Positions 32,018 through 40,084 of a stretch of DNA of 64,000 nucleotides are shown piece after piece (the stretch's first letter is position 1; the number at the start of each line of letters is the position of its first letter). The translations under genes were made by a program, and so were the position numbers. This stretch comes from Chloroflexota bacterium (GTDB lineage: Bacteria; Chloroflexota; Anaerolineae; 4572-78; J111), in contig BOKF01000009.1 of NCBI GenBank assembly GCA_016860845.1, positions 186,001-250,000 on the forward strand. The letters are read 5' to 3'. The notes beneath the pieces were generated by a model that did not search any database, had not been told where the DNA came from, and saw nothing but the letters and a program-made list of their open reading frames with translations.

Positions 32018-32327
32018 CCCAATCCTGACTGATTACAATAAATTCGAATTTTTGGGGTAAATTTAACAGTAGTATATCATTCTTAAAGGGAGGCTGCAAG
32101 ACTAAAAATGAGTAATTAGGCCCAGTCGCATAATTGATGGAAATGGAGCCATTTATTTGCATTGATAATTGGATTGGAGTCAAATTTCGTAGTAAAATAG
32201 ATCGGCAGATAGGAAAATAGGAGCAGGACTTATTGCATATTGAATTTCTCGATTGAGTGGGGGTAAAATTCGAAGGAAATTCACTCCTTTTCCAGTGTCA
32301 CAAATTTTTTCGTCGCGAGAAAATTCA
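32018..32327. other. AT-rich gap without clear gene
   Basis: Divergent spacer between the acetyltransferase and a small membrane ORF. TAGTATAT, TAGTAAAATAG and similar AT runs could be promoters in either direction. No RNA gene or strong repeat is seen. Confidence 0.4.
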
Positions 32328-32513
32328 ATGGTAGGAAAAACGCTTCGTCTTTTTATTAAAGCCCTGATTATTGGGGTGTTAATCAATTTGGGTTTGCAGT
32401 ATGTTTCAGTCACTCCCCTACCCTACTCTGAAAATACTGTATTGCACCGGCAAGCACAGGATCAAGTTCCCCTCGACGCTAATTTTCAGACTGCTAACCA
32501 CGCCGAGGAATAA
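32328..32513 (+). CDS. Small single-span membrane protein
   Basis: A 61-residue ORF, MVGKTLRLFIKALIIGVLIN, then LGLQYVSVTP, with one membrane segment (about 8-25) and a polar outer tail (LDANFQTANHAEE). An in-frame start at 32253 is possible. The ribosome site is weak (GCGAGAAA). I do not recognise a family. It converges with gdhA and ends at the shared hairpin. Confidence 0.45.
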   Translation: MVGKTLRLFIKALIIGVLINLGLQYVSVTPLPYSENTVLHRQAQDQVPLDANFQTANHAEE

Positions 32514-32575
32514 AAAAAGCGACGCGCTTCCGCCACCGACTACCGGGAAAGTCGCAGGATGGGAGGTGCGTCGCT
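32512..32575 (-). terminator. Terminator of glutamate dehydrogenase gene
   Basis: On the minus strand AGCGACGC pairs with GCGTCGCT across a long loop (about 42 nt with inner pairing) and is followed by TTTTTTTATT. Confidence 0.75.
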
Positions 32576-32581
32576 CTTGGA

Positions 32582-33829
32582 TTAAACCCAACCCCGCAAT
32601 TTGGCTGCTTCGGCGACTCGTTCCACGGCAACCAAATAAGCCGCCAAACGATTATGCACTCTTTTGGCCTGGGCCATTTTATGGACGGCATGAAAGGCAT
32701 CCGTCATTTTGTTGTCCAGGCGCTCATGGACGGTTGCCAGCGGCCAGTAGTAATCGTAGGCGTTTTGAACCAGCTCAAAGTAACTGACCGTTACCCCACC
32801 AGCGTTACATAAAAAGTCAGGAATCACATACACGCCGCGCTCGTGCAAAATCCTGTCGGCTTCAGGCGTAGTGGGACCATTCGCTAATTCGGCCACAATT
32901 TTAGCCTTGATCTGTCCGGCGTTCTCCTCGGTAATAACATTTTCCAGCGCAGCGGGAAAGAGTACCGTCACATCCATCTCCATTAATTCTCGGTTGCTGA
33001 GCGAGGTGGTATGGGACATTCCCACCACTGAACCGGTCCCCTTTTTATGGCGCAGGGTGGCTTGAAATCCCAGGCCATCTTCCTGAAAAACGCCCCCCTT
33101 GGAGTCAGATACGGCTATTACCCGCATCCCCAGGATTTCCTCGGCTAATTGATGGGCAAATTGACCGGCGTTGCCGTAGCCCTGAATCGCCGCCGTTTTT
33201 CCGCGCAGCTCGATGTTCAGCACTTTAGCCGCTTCCCGAACGGTATAGATACCGCCGCGAGCTGTGGCATCCTCGCGCCCGGCCGAGCCGCCCAAAGCCA
33301 GAGGTTTGCCGGTAATTACCCCCGGCGCTGAATATCCCCGGATAATGCTGTACTCGTCCATCATCCAGGCCATAATTTGCGGATTGGTGTAAACATCGGG
33401 TGCGGGAATATCGGTATCTTCGCCTATAATTTTCCACACGGCCCGGATATAGCCCCGGGCCAGGCGCTCCTGTTCTGTCGGCGATAGCTCCTTGGGATTG
33501 CAGACCACGCCGCCTTTGCCGCCGCCTAGAGGGATATCCACCACGGCTGTTTTCCAGGTCATCCAGGCGGCCAGGGCGCGCACCGTATCCAGGGTTTCGT
33601 CGGGGTGCCAGCGCAGCCCGCCTTTGCAGGCGCCGCGGGCATCGTTGTACTGCACCCGATAGCCTTTGAATACGCGAACACTACCATCGTCCATGCGCAC
33701 CGGGATGCTTACGGTAAGCTCGCGCAGGGGTTCGCGCAATAGAGTGTGAGTGGCCGGGTCTAAGCCTAAAATAGCAGCCGCTTCGTCAAGTTGGCGTTGG
33801 GCGATTTCAAACGGATTGTTTTCAGACAT
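32582..33829 (-). CDS. gdhA: Glu/Leu/Phe/Val-type dehydrogenase (glutamate dehydrogenase)
   Basis: A 415-residue enzyme of the hexameric short type. The substrate region has [20 protein letters not shown] and the catalytic-Lys stretch [20 protein letters not shown]. The catalytic Asp follows in [17 protein letters not shown]. The Rossmann domain shows [19 protein letters not shown] and VSDSKGGVF, where Asp after the second strand suggests NAD preference. It links 2-oxoglutarate and ammonia to glutamate. It is monocistronic, between a leader hairpin with a T-run and its own terminator. Confidence 0.92.
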   Translation of the reverse strand: MSENNPFEIAQRQLDEAAAILGLDPATHTLLREPLRELTVSIPVRMDDGSVRVFKGYRVQYNDARGACKGGLRWHPDETLDTVRALAAWMTWKTAVVDIPLGGGKGGVVCNPKELSPTEQERLARGYIRAVWKIIGEDTDIPAPDVYTNPQIMAWMMDEYSIIRGYSAPGVITGKPLALGGSAGREDATARGGIYTVREAAKVLNIELRGKTAAIQGYGNAGQFAHQLAEEILGMRVIAVSDSKGGVFQEDGLGFQATLRHKKGTGSVVGMSHTTSLSNRELMEMDVTVLFPAALENVITEENAGQIKAKIVAELANGPTTPEADRILHERGVYVIPDFLCNAGGVTVSYFELVQNAYDYYWPLATVHERLDNKMTDAFHAVHKMAQAKRVHNRLAAYLVAVERVAEAAKLRGWV

Positions 33830-33869
33830 AGTAAAAACCTTTCATTGCTAGCGTTGAAATTGAGAGCAT

Positions 33870-33904
33870 AAAAAAAGCGAACTCACGGCTGGGGTGGTTC
33901 GCTT
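33870..33904 (-). terminator. Attenuator-like terminator in the gdhA leader
   Basis: On the minus strand AAGCGAAC pairs with GTTCGCTT around a 14-nt loop, followed by seven T. It is about 40 nt upstream of the gdhA ATG and about 85 nt after a TATAAT (33992-33997, minus strand). A terminator inside the leader suggests regulated read-through. Confidence 0.6.
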
Positions 33905-33991
33905 CTGCTTTAACTACGGAATGATATTGTTTCTACCTCTGCTTGAAACGCGCCTCGTCGCGCGTCCAAAAAGTATTCGATTTACCTTGCT

Positions 33992-33997
33992 ATTATA
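33992..33997 (-). promoter_or_regulatory. -10 box (TATAAT) of the gdhA leader
   Basis: TATAAT reads on the minus strand within GATTATAATAGC. The -35 is poor (ACTTAG region). The start would lie near 33984. Confidence 0.4.
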
Positions 33998-34081
33998 ATC
34001 AGGTTTCGGCTAAGTGGGTAGTGACAAAAGTCATTTTGTCCTGGTACGCCTGTCATTAAGTCAGTTTTGTAACTATAGTAG

Positions 34082-34157
34082 AGGTGACTGGCACTTGGTT
34101 AGCCAAGAATTCATTTTCTTAATTCGCTTTGCTAAAGGACAAAAGTGCCAGTCACCT
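34082..34157. repeat. MITE-like element with 15-bp inverted ends AGGTGACTGGCACTT (copy 1)
   Basis: A 76-bp element with perfect ends at 34082-34096 and 34143-34157. The right end overlaps the 3' end of gatB and supplies its TGA stop. A second copy with the same ends and a different core lies at 55291-55375. Confidence 0.8.
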
Positions 34158-35597
34158 GATGAGCTGCTCGCGCAGGACTTGTTCAGCCAGTTGTGGATTG
34201 GCTTTGCCCCGGGTAGCTTTCATCACCTGGCCGATCAGAAACTTGAGCGTGGCTTCTTTGCCCGCTTTGAACTGTGCAGCCGGTTCGGGATTGTCGGCAA
34301 TAACCTGCTGGACGACAGTGACCAATTGACCGGCATCGCTGATCTGCCGCAGCCCTAATTCCTCTACAATTTCGAGCGGCGGGCGGCCTGTGTCGAACAT
34401 CACCCCGAAGGTTTGCTTGGCCGCCGGTTGGTTAATAGTATTGCTGTTGACCAGGTCAATTAGCGCAACCAGGTGTTCGGGTTTGACCTTAACCTGGCTC
34501 AGCTCGACGCCGCGCTCGCCCAACAGCCGGAAGAGTTCGCCCGACACCCAGTTGCTGACCAGCTTGGGCGTGACACCTGGCTTGTCGCCGGCTGCGGTCA
34601 CCACACTTTCGTAATACTCGGCTGTCGCCCGGTCTTCGCTCAAGATAGCCGCCTCTTTTTTGCTCAAGCCACAATCGGCCAGGTAGCGAGCCAGCTTAGC
34701 ATCGGGCAATTCAGGCAAATTGGCTTTGATTTGCTCAATCCAGGCCGACTCTAGGTCCAGCGGGGGCAAATCCGGCTCCGGGAAATAGCGATAGCCGGTA
34801 TCACCCTCTTTGGTGCGCTGCAAGACCGTGACGCCCCGATTTTCGTCCCAGCCCATCGTCACCTGCTCGATGGCGCCGCCCGACGCGAGGACCTTTTTTT
34901 GCCGCTCGATCTCGTAGGCAATGGAGTTGCGCACCGAGCGGAAGGAGTTAAGATTCTTGATCTCAACCTTGGTGCCCCACTTCTCACCGCCTGCCTCTTT
35001 CAGCGAGAGATTGACCTCGCAGCGCATGGCCCCCTTTTCCATATCGCCGCTGCTCACGCCGAGGTAGCGGACCAACTGGCGCAGCTTGGTCACGTAAGCA
35101 TAGGCCTCCTCCGCCGAGTGGATGTCGGCCTCGGTCACAATCTCGACCAGCGGCACCCCGGCCCGGTTCAAATCCACCAGGCTGGCCCCATTGACATGGA
35201 CCAGCTTGCCGGTATCCTCTTCCAGGTGGACCCGCCGGATGCGGATACGTTTGGTCTGGCCGTCATCGGTGTCAATATCTACGTAGCCGCCCCGGCAGAG
35301 GGGCAGTTCATACTGAGAAATCTGGTAGCCCTTGGGCAGGTCGGGGTAGAAGTAATTTTTGCGGGCAAAGACGTTGTGCGGCTGGATCTCGCAGTTCAGG
35401 GCCAGGCCAATCATGAGGGTGTACTCGATAGCCCGCCGGTTGATCACCGGCAGCGCGCCGGGCAGGCCCAGGCAAACCGGGCAGACGTGGGTGTTTGGCG
35501 GCGCGGCGAAGAAGTCGGCGCTGCAAGCGCAGAACATTTTGCTGTTGGTGCTCAGTTCGACATGGACTTCCATGCCGATGATGGGTTGGTAGGTCAT
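34152..35597 (-). CDS. gatB: Asp/Glu-tRNA amidotransferase subunit B
   Basis: A 481-residue protein. I chose the ATG at 35597, which has GAGGA before it, over an in-frame upstream start. The GatB core shows [20 protein letters not shown], the zinc-type Cys set CACSADF and [15 protein letters not shown], and [20 protein letters not shown]. The C-terminal YqeY-like tail ([20 protein letters not shown]) binds tRNA. It makes Gln-tRNA(Gln) or Asn-tRNA(Asn) with GatA and GatC, which are not in this window. The last codons, LIR then TGA, run into a MITE-like end. Confidence 0.95.
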   Translation of the reverse strand: MTYQPIIGMEVHVELSTNSKMFCACSADFFAAPPNTHVCPVCLGLPGALPVINRRAIEYTLMIGLALNCEIQPHNVFARKNYFYPDLPKGYQISQYELPLCRGGYVDIDTDDGQTKRIRIRRVHLEEDTGKLVHVNGASLVDLNRAGVPLVEIVTEADIHSAEEAYAYVTKLRQLVRYLGVSSGDMEKGAMRCEVNLSLKEAGGEKWGTKVEIKNLNSFRSVRNSIAYEIERQKKVLASGGAIEQVTMGWDENRGVTVLQRTKEGDTGYRYFPEPDLPPLDLESAWIEQIKANLPELPDAKLARYLADCGLSKKEAAILSEDRATAEYYESVVTAAGDKPGVTPKLVSNWVSGELFRLLGERGVELSQVKVKPEHLVALIDLVNSNTINQPAAKQTFGVMFDTGRPPLEIVEELGLRQISDAGQLVTVVQQVIADNPEPAAQFKAGKEATLKFLIGQVMKATRGKANPQLAEQVLREQLIR

Positions 35598-35664
35598 GAA
35601 CCGTCCTCTATATCCCAAATCGAATTTGGGATATTTGGATTATGTTGGGTAATAATTTGGGATA

Positions 35665-36747
35665 TTAACTGCCCTCATCCCCCAGCAGCCCCAGTTGCGA
35701 ATGGTCGCCCAGGGTAAATTTGTAGGCGCGCGGGCGGATGGGAGAGCGATGGACCACCACGTGCCGGCCAATTAAGCTGTCTTCAATGCGGCGGTTGATG
35801 TTGCGAATCTGGCTATGTTCCAAGACAATCGAACGCGAGATTTCGGCGTTTTCGACCAGGCAGTGATGGTAAATGCTGGTGAAGGGTCCCACATAGGCGT
35901 TGACAATACGGGTCTCCTTGCCGATGATGGCCGGGCCGCGGACCACGCTGTTGATAATTTCCGCGCCCTGTTCGACGGTCACCCGGCTGTCCACTTCACT
36001 ATCGCGGTCAACGTAGCCCTCGATGGTCGGGGTCAATTCTTCCAGCACCAGGCTGTTGGCCTCCAGCATATCCGTCGGCTTGCCGGTATCAATCCACCAG
36101 CCCCGGTGAACATAGGCGTGAACATTGTAGCCACGATCCACCAACCACTGAATCGCATCGGTGATTTCCAGTTCGCCGCGCCAGCTTGACTTGATGGCAT
36201 TGACCGCCTCAAAGATGTGGGCATCGAACATATAAATGCCGACCAGGGCCAGGTTGCTGGGCGGTTCTTTGGGTTTTTCGATCAGCTTGATAATCTGCCC
36301 ATTTTCGTCCAGTTGGGCTACCCCGTATTGCTGGGGTTGGTCTACGTGGGTCAAGACAATCTGCGAGTTATAGCTGCTGCTGGCAAATTGGGCAATCAGC
36401 GGGCTGATACCACCCTGGATGACATTATCGCCCAGAAACATCACAAAATGGTCGTCGCCCAGAAATTCTTGCGAAATCTTGACGGCATGCGCTAAGCCCA
36501 ACGGGGCTGCCTGGGGAATATAGGTGATGTTGACATTCCACTGTGTACCTGGCCCCACGGCCCGCTTGATCTCTTCGGCCGTGTCGCCGACGACAATGCC
36601 AATATCGCTGATTCCGGCATCGCGGATGGCCTCGATAACTCGAAACAGGACCGGCTTGTTGGCGACCGGGATAAGCTGCTTGGCGCTGGTGTAGGTGAGA
36701 GGGTAAAGGCGCGTTCCTTTGCCGCCGCTCAGGATAAGTCCCTTCAT
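35665..36747 (-). CDS. Sugar-1-phosphate nucleotidyltransferase (long RmlA type)
   Basis: A 360-residue enzyme. The start ATG at 36747 has AAGGAGG 10 nt before it. The nucleotide loop is GLILSGGKGTRLYPLTYTSA (3-22), with KQLIPVANKP, then FLGDNVIQGG and the sugar-site IGIYMFDAHIFEAV-like VGIYMFDAHIF. The long C-terminal extension has the left-handed beta-helix pattern (GAEIINSVVRGPAIIG, IVNAYVGPFTSIYHHCLVEN). This is the long glucose-1-phosphate thymidylyltransferase form common in actinobacteria and Chloroflexota. It supplies dTDP-sugars for the surface polysaccharide encoded around it. Confidence 0.88.
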   Translation of the reverse strand: MKGLILSGGKGTRLYPLTYTSAKQLIPVANKPVLFRVIEAIRDAGISDIGIVVGDTAEEIKRAVGPGTQWNVNITYIPQAAPLGLAHAVKISQEFLGDDHFVMFLGDNVIQGGISPLIAQFASSSYNSQIVLTHVDQPQQYGVAQLDENGQIIKLIEKPKEPPSNLALVGIYMFDAHIFEAVNAIKSSWRGELEITDAIQWLVDRGYNVHAYVHRGWWIDTGKPTDMLEANSLVLEELTPTIEGYVDRDSEVDSRVTVEQGAEIINSVVRGPAIIGKETRIVNAYVGPFTSIYHHCLVENAEISRSIVLEHSQIRNINRRIEDSLIGRHVVVHRSPIRPRAYKFTLGDHSQLGLLGDEGS

Positions 36748-36762
36748 TGTGAACAATCCTCC

Positions 36763-36835
36763 TTATCAAGTAGCAGGTAGCAGGGTAGCAAGGTAACAAA
36801 AAAGGTTTTAGTCACTCTGCTACTTTGCTACCTTG
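36763..36835. repeat. GTAGCAGGTAGC-type inverted tract (copy 1)
   Basis: AAGTAGCAGGTAGCAGGGTA and CTCTGCTACTTTGCTACCTTG are loose complements around AAAAAAGG. A like tract lies at 54311-54405. Confidence 0.6.
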
Positions 36836-37570
36836 TCAAATAAATACAGGTGCAACTTCCACCGATTCATTTTTGACAATCGCCAGGGGTCGGGCGCTGA
36901 CCATCGCCGCAGCTTGCGCCTGGCCGACAATAAGGGCAGCAGCGTCACGGGCGGCGGCTAAAGTGGGGGGACGATGATAGGAATGGTGAGCATCTGAGGC
37001 AATAAGGTGGACCATACCATTCCGCAGCATGGTTTCAGCCGTTTGCTTGCCCCGCCAGTCGCCATTACCGGTCAGGCTGGTCGCGGTGATTTGCGTCAGG
37101 CCACCGCGAGCTAAAAATGGCTCGATAAGGGCCGGGTTATCCTGAATGGGCCGGATGCGCTCCGGGTGGGCCATAATCGGCAGGTAGCCGCGATCAAACA
37201 ACTCAAAGAGCATGGCATCGGTCCGTTTATCATAGTGGTGAAAAAGTGGCTCGGCCAAAACGTACCGGCTCTCTCCCAGCGGACCGGCTAAATTGTTAGC
37301 CCAATCATCAAACATGTCATCGTACAGCCGGACTTCATGGCCGGGGAGGAGGGTCAGGGGAATACCGGCTTTATCCAGTTCGACCTGCAATTGGGCGACT
37401 CTTTGGGTAACATCCAAACGAGAAAGAGATGTATAATCGCGATGGTGGGGTGTGGCGAAGAGATGGGTCAGGCCATCGGCCACCGCTTGACGCGCCATAG
37501 TCAGGCTTTCGGCTAAATCCCGCGCCCCATCGTCCACGCCGGGCAGAATGTGGGTGTGAATATCAATCAT
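36836..37570 (-). CDS. CpsB/CapC-type tyrosine-protein phosphatase (PHP domain)
   Basis: A 244-residue metal-dependent phosphatase. Metal ligands of the PHP fold are visible: MIDIHTHILPGVDDGARDLA (HxH and DD), LFATPHHRDY, LPGHEVRLY, MAHPERIRPI and IASDAHHSYHRPP. In Gram-positive capsule systems this enzyme removes phosphate from the BY-kinase. The BY-kinase gene lies immediately upstream on the same strand, so they form the expected regulator pair of chain assembly. Confidence 0.9.
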   Translation of the reverse strand: MIDIHTHILPGVDDGARDLAESLTMARQAVADGLTHLFATPHHRDYTSLSRLDVTQRVAQLQVELDKAGIPLTLLPGHEVRLYDDMFDDWANNLAGPLGESRYVLAEPLFHHYDKRTDAMLFELFDRGYLPIMAHPERIRPIQDNPALIEPFLARGGLTQITATSLTGNGDWRGKQTAETMLRNGMVHLIASDAHHSYHRPPTLAAARDAAALIVGQAQAAAMVSARPLAIVKNESVEVAPVFI

Positions 37571-37657
37571 GAGGCTGTATGTTCCTTACATAAAATTGGG
37601 GGACGATGGGCGTCCCCCCGAATGGTATTTAGGCAATTAGAATTTACGGCTCAATTT

Positions 37658-38314
37658 TCAGGCATATTGGAGTGTAGCATCTACTTGCGCATGGGTCAAC
37701 ACTGCGCCAACCAGGTGGGCATTGACTTTTTCCAGGCGGTCTTTGGCCGCTTTGATGTGATCCCGTTTGGTGCCCCCCGCTTTGACTACCAATAACACTC
37801 CATCCACTTTAGCCGCCAGCAGCGAGGCATCGTTGACGGTCACAATGGGCGGCGCGTCAAAGATGACGATCTCAGCCATAGCGGCAAGATGGGCCATGAT
37901 TTCGGCCACTTTGTTCGAGGCCAGCAGTTGACCGGGAATCGGGGGCAAGGGACCGCTGGTGAGCACCTGCAGGCTGGTGTTGGGGACCGCCTGAAGCGGC
38001 GGCTGTTTGAGGGCGTCATCATCCCGAAAGAGGTTGGTGAAGCCTTTGTCGTTAGACAGGTTAAACAGGATGTGCTGCGCCGGTTTGCGCAGGTCAGCAT
38101 CTACCAGGATTACCCGCCGGTCGCCGTCGGCCATGGCCACGGCCAAGTTGGCGACAGCGGCGCTTTTACCGTCGGTGGGGGCGGCAGAAGTGACCAGGAG
38201 CGTCCGCAGGGGGTGGTCCACACTGGCAAACTCCAAATTGGTGCGCAGTGTACGGTAGGCTTCAGCGGCGGCGGAGCGAGGATCGGTTAAGGTAATAATA
38301 GCGTCGGTTGGCAT
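37658..38314 (-). CDS. CpsD/CapB-type BY-kinase
   Basis: A 218-residue protein from the ATG at 38314; a longer form from TTG 38353 would start inside a GC-rich repeat. Motifs: EAYRTLRTNLEFAS, Walker A TSAAPTDGKSAAVANLAVAM, Walker A' VILVDADLRKP and Walker B VIFDAPPIV. It lacks membrane segments, so it needs an activator, here one of the two Wzz-like proteins upstream. The C-terminal tail (VDATLQYA) has only one Tyr instead of the usual cluster, so the normal autophosphorylation switch may be reduced. Confidence 0.88.
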   Translation of the reverse strand: MPTDAIITLTDPRSAAAEAYRTLRTNLEFASVDHPLRTLLVTSAAPTDGKSAAVANLAVAMADGDRRVILVDADLRKPAQHILFNLSNDKGFTNLFRDDDALKQPPLQAVPNTSLQVLTSGPLPPIPGQLLASNKVAEIMAHLAAMAEIVIFDAPPIVTVNDASLLAAKVDGVLLVVKAGGTKRDHIKAAKDRLEKVNAHLVGAVLTHAQVDATLQYA

Positions 38315-38340
38315 AGTTTGACTCAAATAATGACGAGCAG

Positions 38341-38375
38341 ACCCCCTCCCCAACCCTCCCCCTAAAAGGGGGAGG
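38341..38375. repeat. CCCTCCCCCT/AGGGGGAGGG hairpin (copy 1 of a family)
   Basis: CCCTCCCCCT, AAA and AGGGGGAGGG form a strong stem between the kinase and Wzz genes. Relatives lie at 40728-40812 and 45420-45466. Confidence 0.8.
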
Positions 38376-38393
38376 GAGTCTGCCGTCTACTCT

Positions 38394-39125
38394 TTAATTC
38401 GACCCCCGCAGCCCAGGGACAAGCTGGCGGCGTTTTTCTCCCGAAGGATGGGGGGAGTCGCCGGAAATGGGGGGGATAGCGCCCAGAACAGCCACACCAA
38501 TGGCCCGCTCGACATCGGCGGCGGCGCGGATGGTGTCCATTTCCAGCCACTCCAAAAAGAAAATGACGATGGCCCCAACTAACAGCCCAAACAGGCCGCC
38601 GGCCAGGGTGTTGATTCGAGTTTGGGGCGAATACTGCTCGTAGCCGAGGTTGTAAACACTGTCCAGCATCCTCACTTCGATCCGGTCGCGTTTGTCTTGC
38701 TGCTGATTCCAGCGGTCGCGATCTTCGATGAAGACCTTAGCCATTGTATCCACCATGTCCATGGCCACCTTGGGGTCGCGGTCGCGGGCTTCGATTTCCA
38801 GGGTGAAGGTGGAACTGTCGGGATTGACAAAGAGTTTGCTAAGGAGCGCTGGGGTTTGCATATCAAGCTGGGCGCGATTGATCACCTCCTGGGCCATCGT
38901 ATGGGTACGGATGTTCTCGGCATAGTTGCGCAGCAGGTCTTTCAAACTGTTGCTGGAACCCCAATCCGTGGCGCGGGCGGGGACAACGCTCAATTTGACG
39001 CTGGCGCTGTAAATGGGCGTCTGCATTTTACTAACGGCAAAAGCGCTGGCAGCGGCAATAACGGCAACCACGAGCAAAATCCAGCCCCGTTTGCGCAAGA
39101 TTCTCAGATAATCGTTGATTTCCAT
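38394..39125 (-). CDS. Wzz/CapA-like chain-length and BY-kinase activator protein
   Basis: A 243-residue protein with two membrane segments (about 15-33 and 170-190) flanking an outer domain: MEINDYLRILRKRGWILLVV, ATDWGSSNSLKDLLRNYAEN, STFTLEIEARDRDPKVAMDM. The cytosolic end (IRAAADVERAIGVAVLGAIP) is the segment that activates the partner kinase in CapA/Wzc systems. It lies directly upstream of the kinase and downstream of a second Wzz-like gene. Confidence 0.85.
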   Translation of the reverse strand: MEINDYLRILRKRGWILLVVAVIAAASAFAVSKMQTPIYSASVKLSVVPARATDWGSSNSLKDLLRNYAENIRTHTMAQEVINRAQLDMQTPALLSKLFVNPDSSTFTLEIEARDRDPKVAMDMVDTMAKVFIEDRDRWNQQQDKRDRIEVRMLDSVYNLGYEQYSPQTRINTLAGGLFGLLVGAIVIFFLEWLEMDTIRAAADVERAIGVAVLGAIPPISGDSPHPSGEKRRQLVPGLRGSN

Positions 39126-39166
39126 AAGAGCTGCCTTTCTACATCTACCAGGCTATTGTACCATAC

Positions 39167-39238
39167 AAGAAGCGAAGAAGCGAAGAGGCGATGAGACGAA
39201 TTTTATTTCCTCGCCTCTTCGCCTCCCGGCTCATCGCG
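39167..39238. repeat. GAAGCGAAGAGGCG inverted tract
   Basis: AAGAAGCGAAGAAGCGAAGAGGCGATGAG-type units on one side and CTCGCCTCTTCGCC...CTCATCGC on the other. The same words recur at 6545-6700 and 50637-50697. Confidence 0.6.
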
Positions 39239-39923
39239 TCCTCTTCGGTACTTCAGCCAATACAGGGATGCCCAACGCTTCTAATTCGGACCGGCCCCGG
39301 ACCGTGTCATCCAGGTAATCCAGCAAAAAGGTCAAGGCCAGCCCGGCGGCAAGCGCCAGCAGCAGGCGCACCGGCAAATTAAGGCGCTGGGTCAGCGAGG
39401 CTGGATTAGCGGCCGGTGGCGCTGGTTCATCAATGACGTTGATGAGCGCGCCGGGTGTGCCCAACTGGGTCAGATATTTGGGACTGTCCTCCTCCATAAC
39501 TCTGACTATGGCCTGGGCAATGTCGGCCAGCTCGGCGGCGCTGCCCCAGCTCAGGTTTAGCCGCAAAATTCGATGTTGTTTTTCGGCAATGGTGACTCCG
39601 CTAATGCTGCCCGGCGGAATTTGGACCGAGCTGCCCATCTCGGCCAAGCGCCGGTTGACATCTGCCGCAAAAGCCTGGCTGCTGACAATCGCCGTCAGAT
39701 CATCGGCCAGGTACTCCGAAGAAAGCCAGGCGTAATAGCTATCATACGTATACTGATCCGGCAGCTCTTGCGGCTTGACCCCCACGGTGAAGCGCATGGT
39801 GGTACTGTAAGTGGGCGGCGGCGTCTGGCCGGTCAGCAGACTTGCAACGGCGACAACCACCAGCAGCAGCGCCGGTATCCAGGCTCGCTTCCAGATAATC
39901 TGCCAGTACTGTTTGAGTTCCAT
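39231..39923 (-). CDS. Second Wzz-like membrane protein
   Basis: A 230-residue protein with membrane segments at about 14-32 and 182-202. It starts MELKQYWQIIWKRAWIPALL and has VGVKPQELPDQYTYDSYYAW, NVIDEPAPPAANPASLTQRL and the inner-end LDDTVRGRSELEALGIPVLA. The C-terminal part resembles the kinase-activating end of Wzz/CapA proteins, so it may compete or act with the neighbour. Two divergent activators beside one kinase are not unusual in Chloroflexota. Confidence 0.8.
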   Translation of the reverse strand: MELKQYWQIIWKRAWIPALLLVVVAVASLLTGQTPPPTYSTTMRFTVGVKPQELPDQYTYDSYYAWLSSEYLADDLTAIVSSQAFAADVNRRLAEMGSSVQIPPGSISGVTIAEKQHRILRLNLSWGSAAELADIAQAIVRVMEEDSPKYLTQLGTPGALINVIDEPAPPAANPASLTQRLNLPVRLLLALAAGLALTFLLDYLDDTVRGRSELEALGIPVLAEVPKRTR

Positions 39924-40084
39924 GGTCGGGCAGCCTTTTCAGTCTATCATACCGCTGCGCCCTTGTCATCGGGCGACTCGCGGAAATGGGGCTTCAAAGT
40001 ATAGGCCAAATGCCAGCATCTTCAAAATCATGGGAGTAAGGAGTAGGTAGTAAGGAGTAGGGGAAGATTCTTCTATTTCTTACC

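Noticed and set aside
33870..33960. T-box-like GGGGTGG element on the plus strand before gatB/gdhA
   Set aside because: It is on the strand opposite to gdhA, lacks the full T-box sequence and any specifier structure, and no plus-strand gene follows.
38314..38353. Longer N-terminus for the BY-kinase from a TTG
   Set aside because: The extra codons run into a dispersed CCCTCCC repeat and lack a ribosome site.
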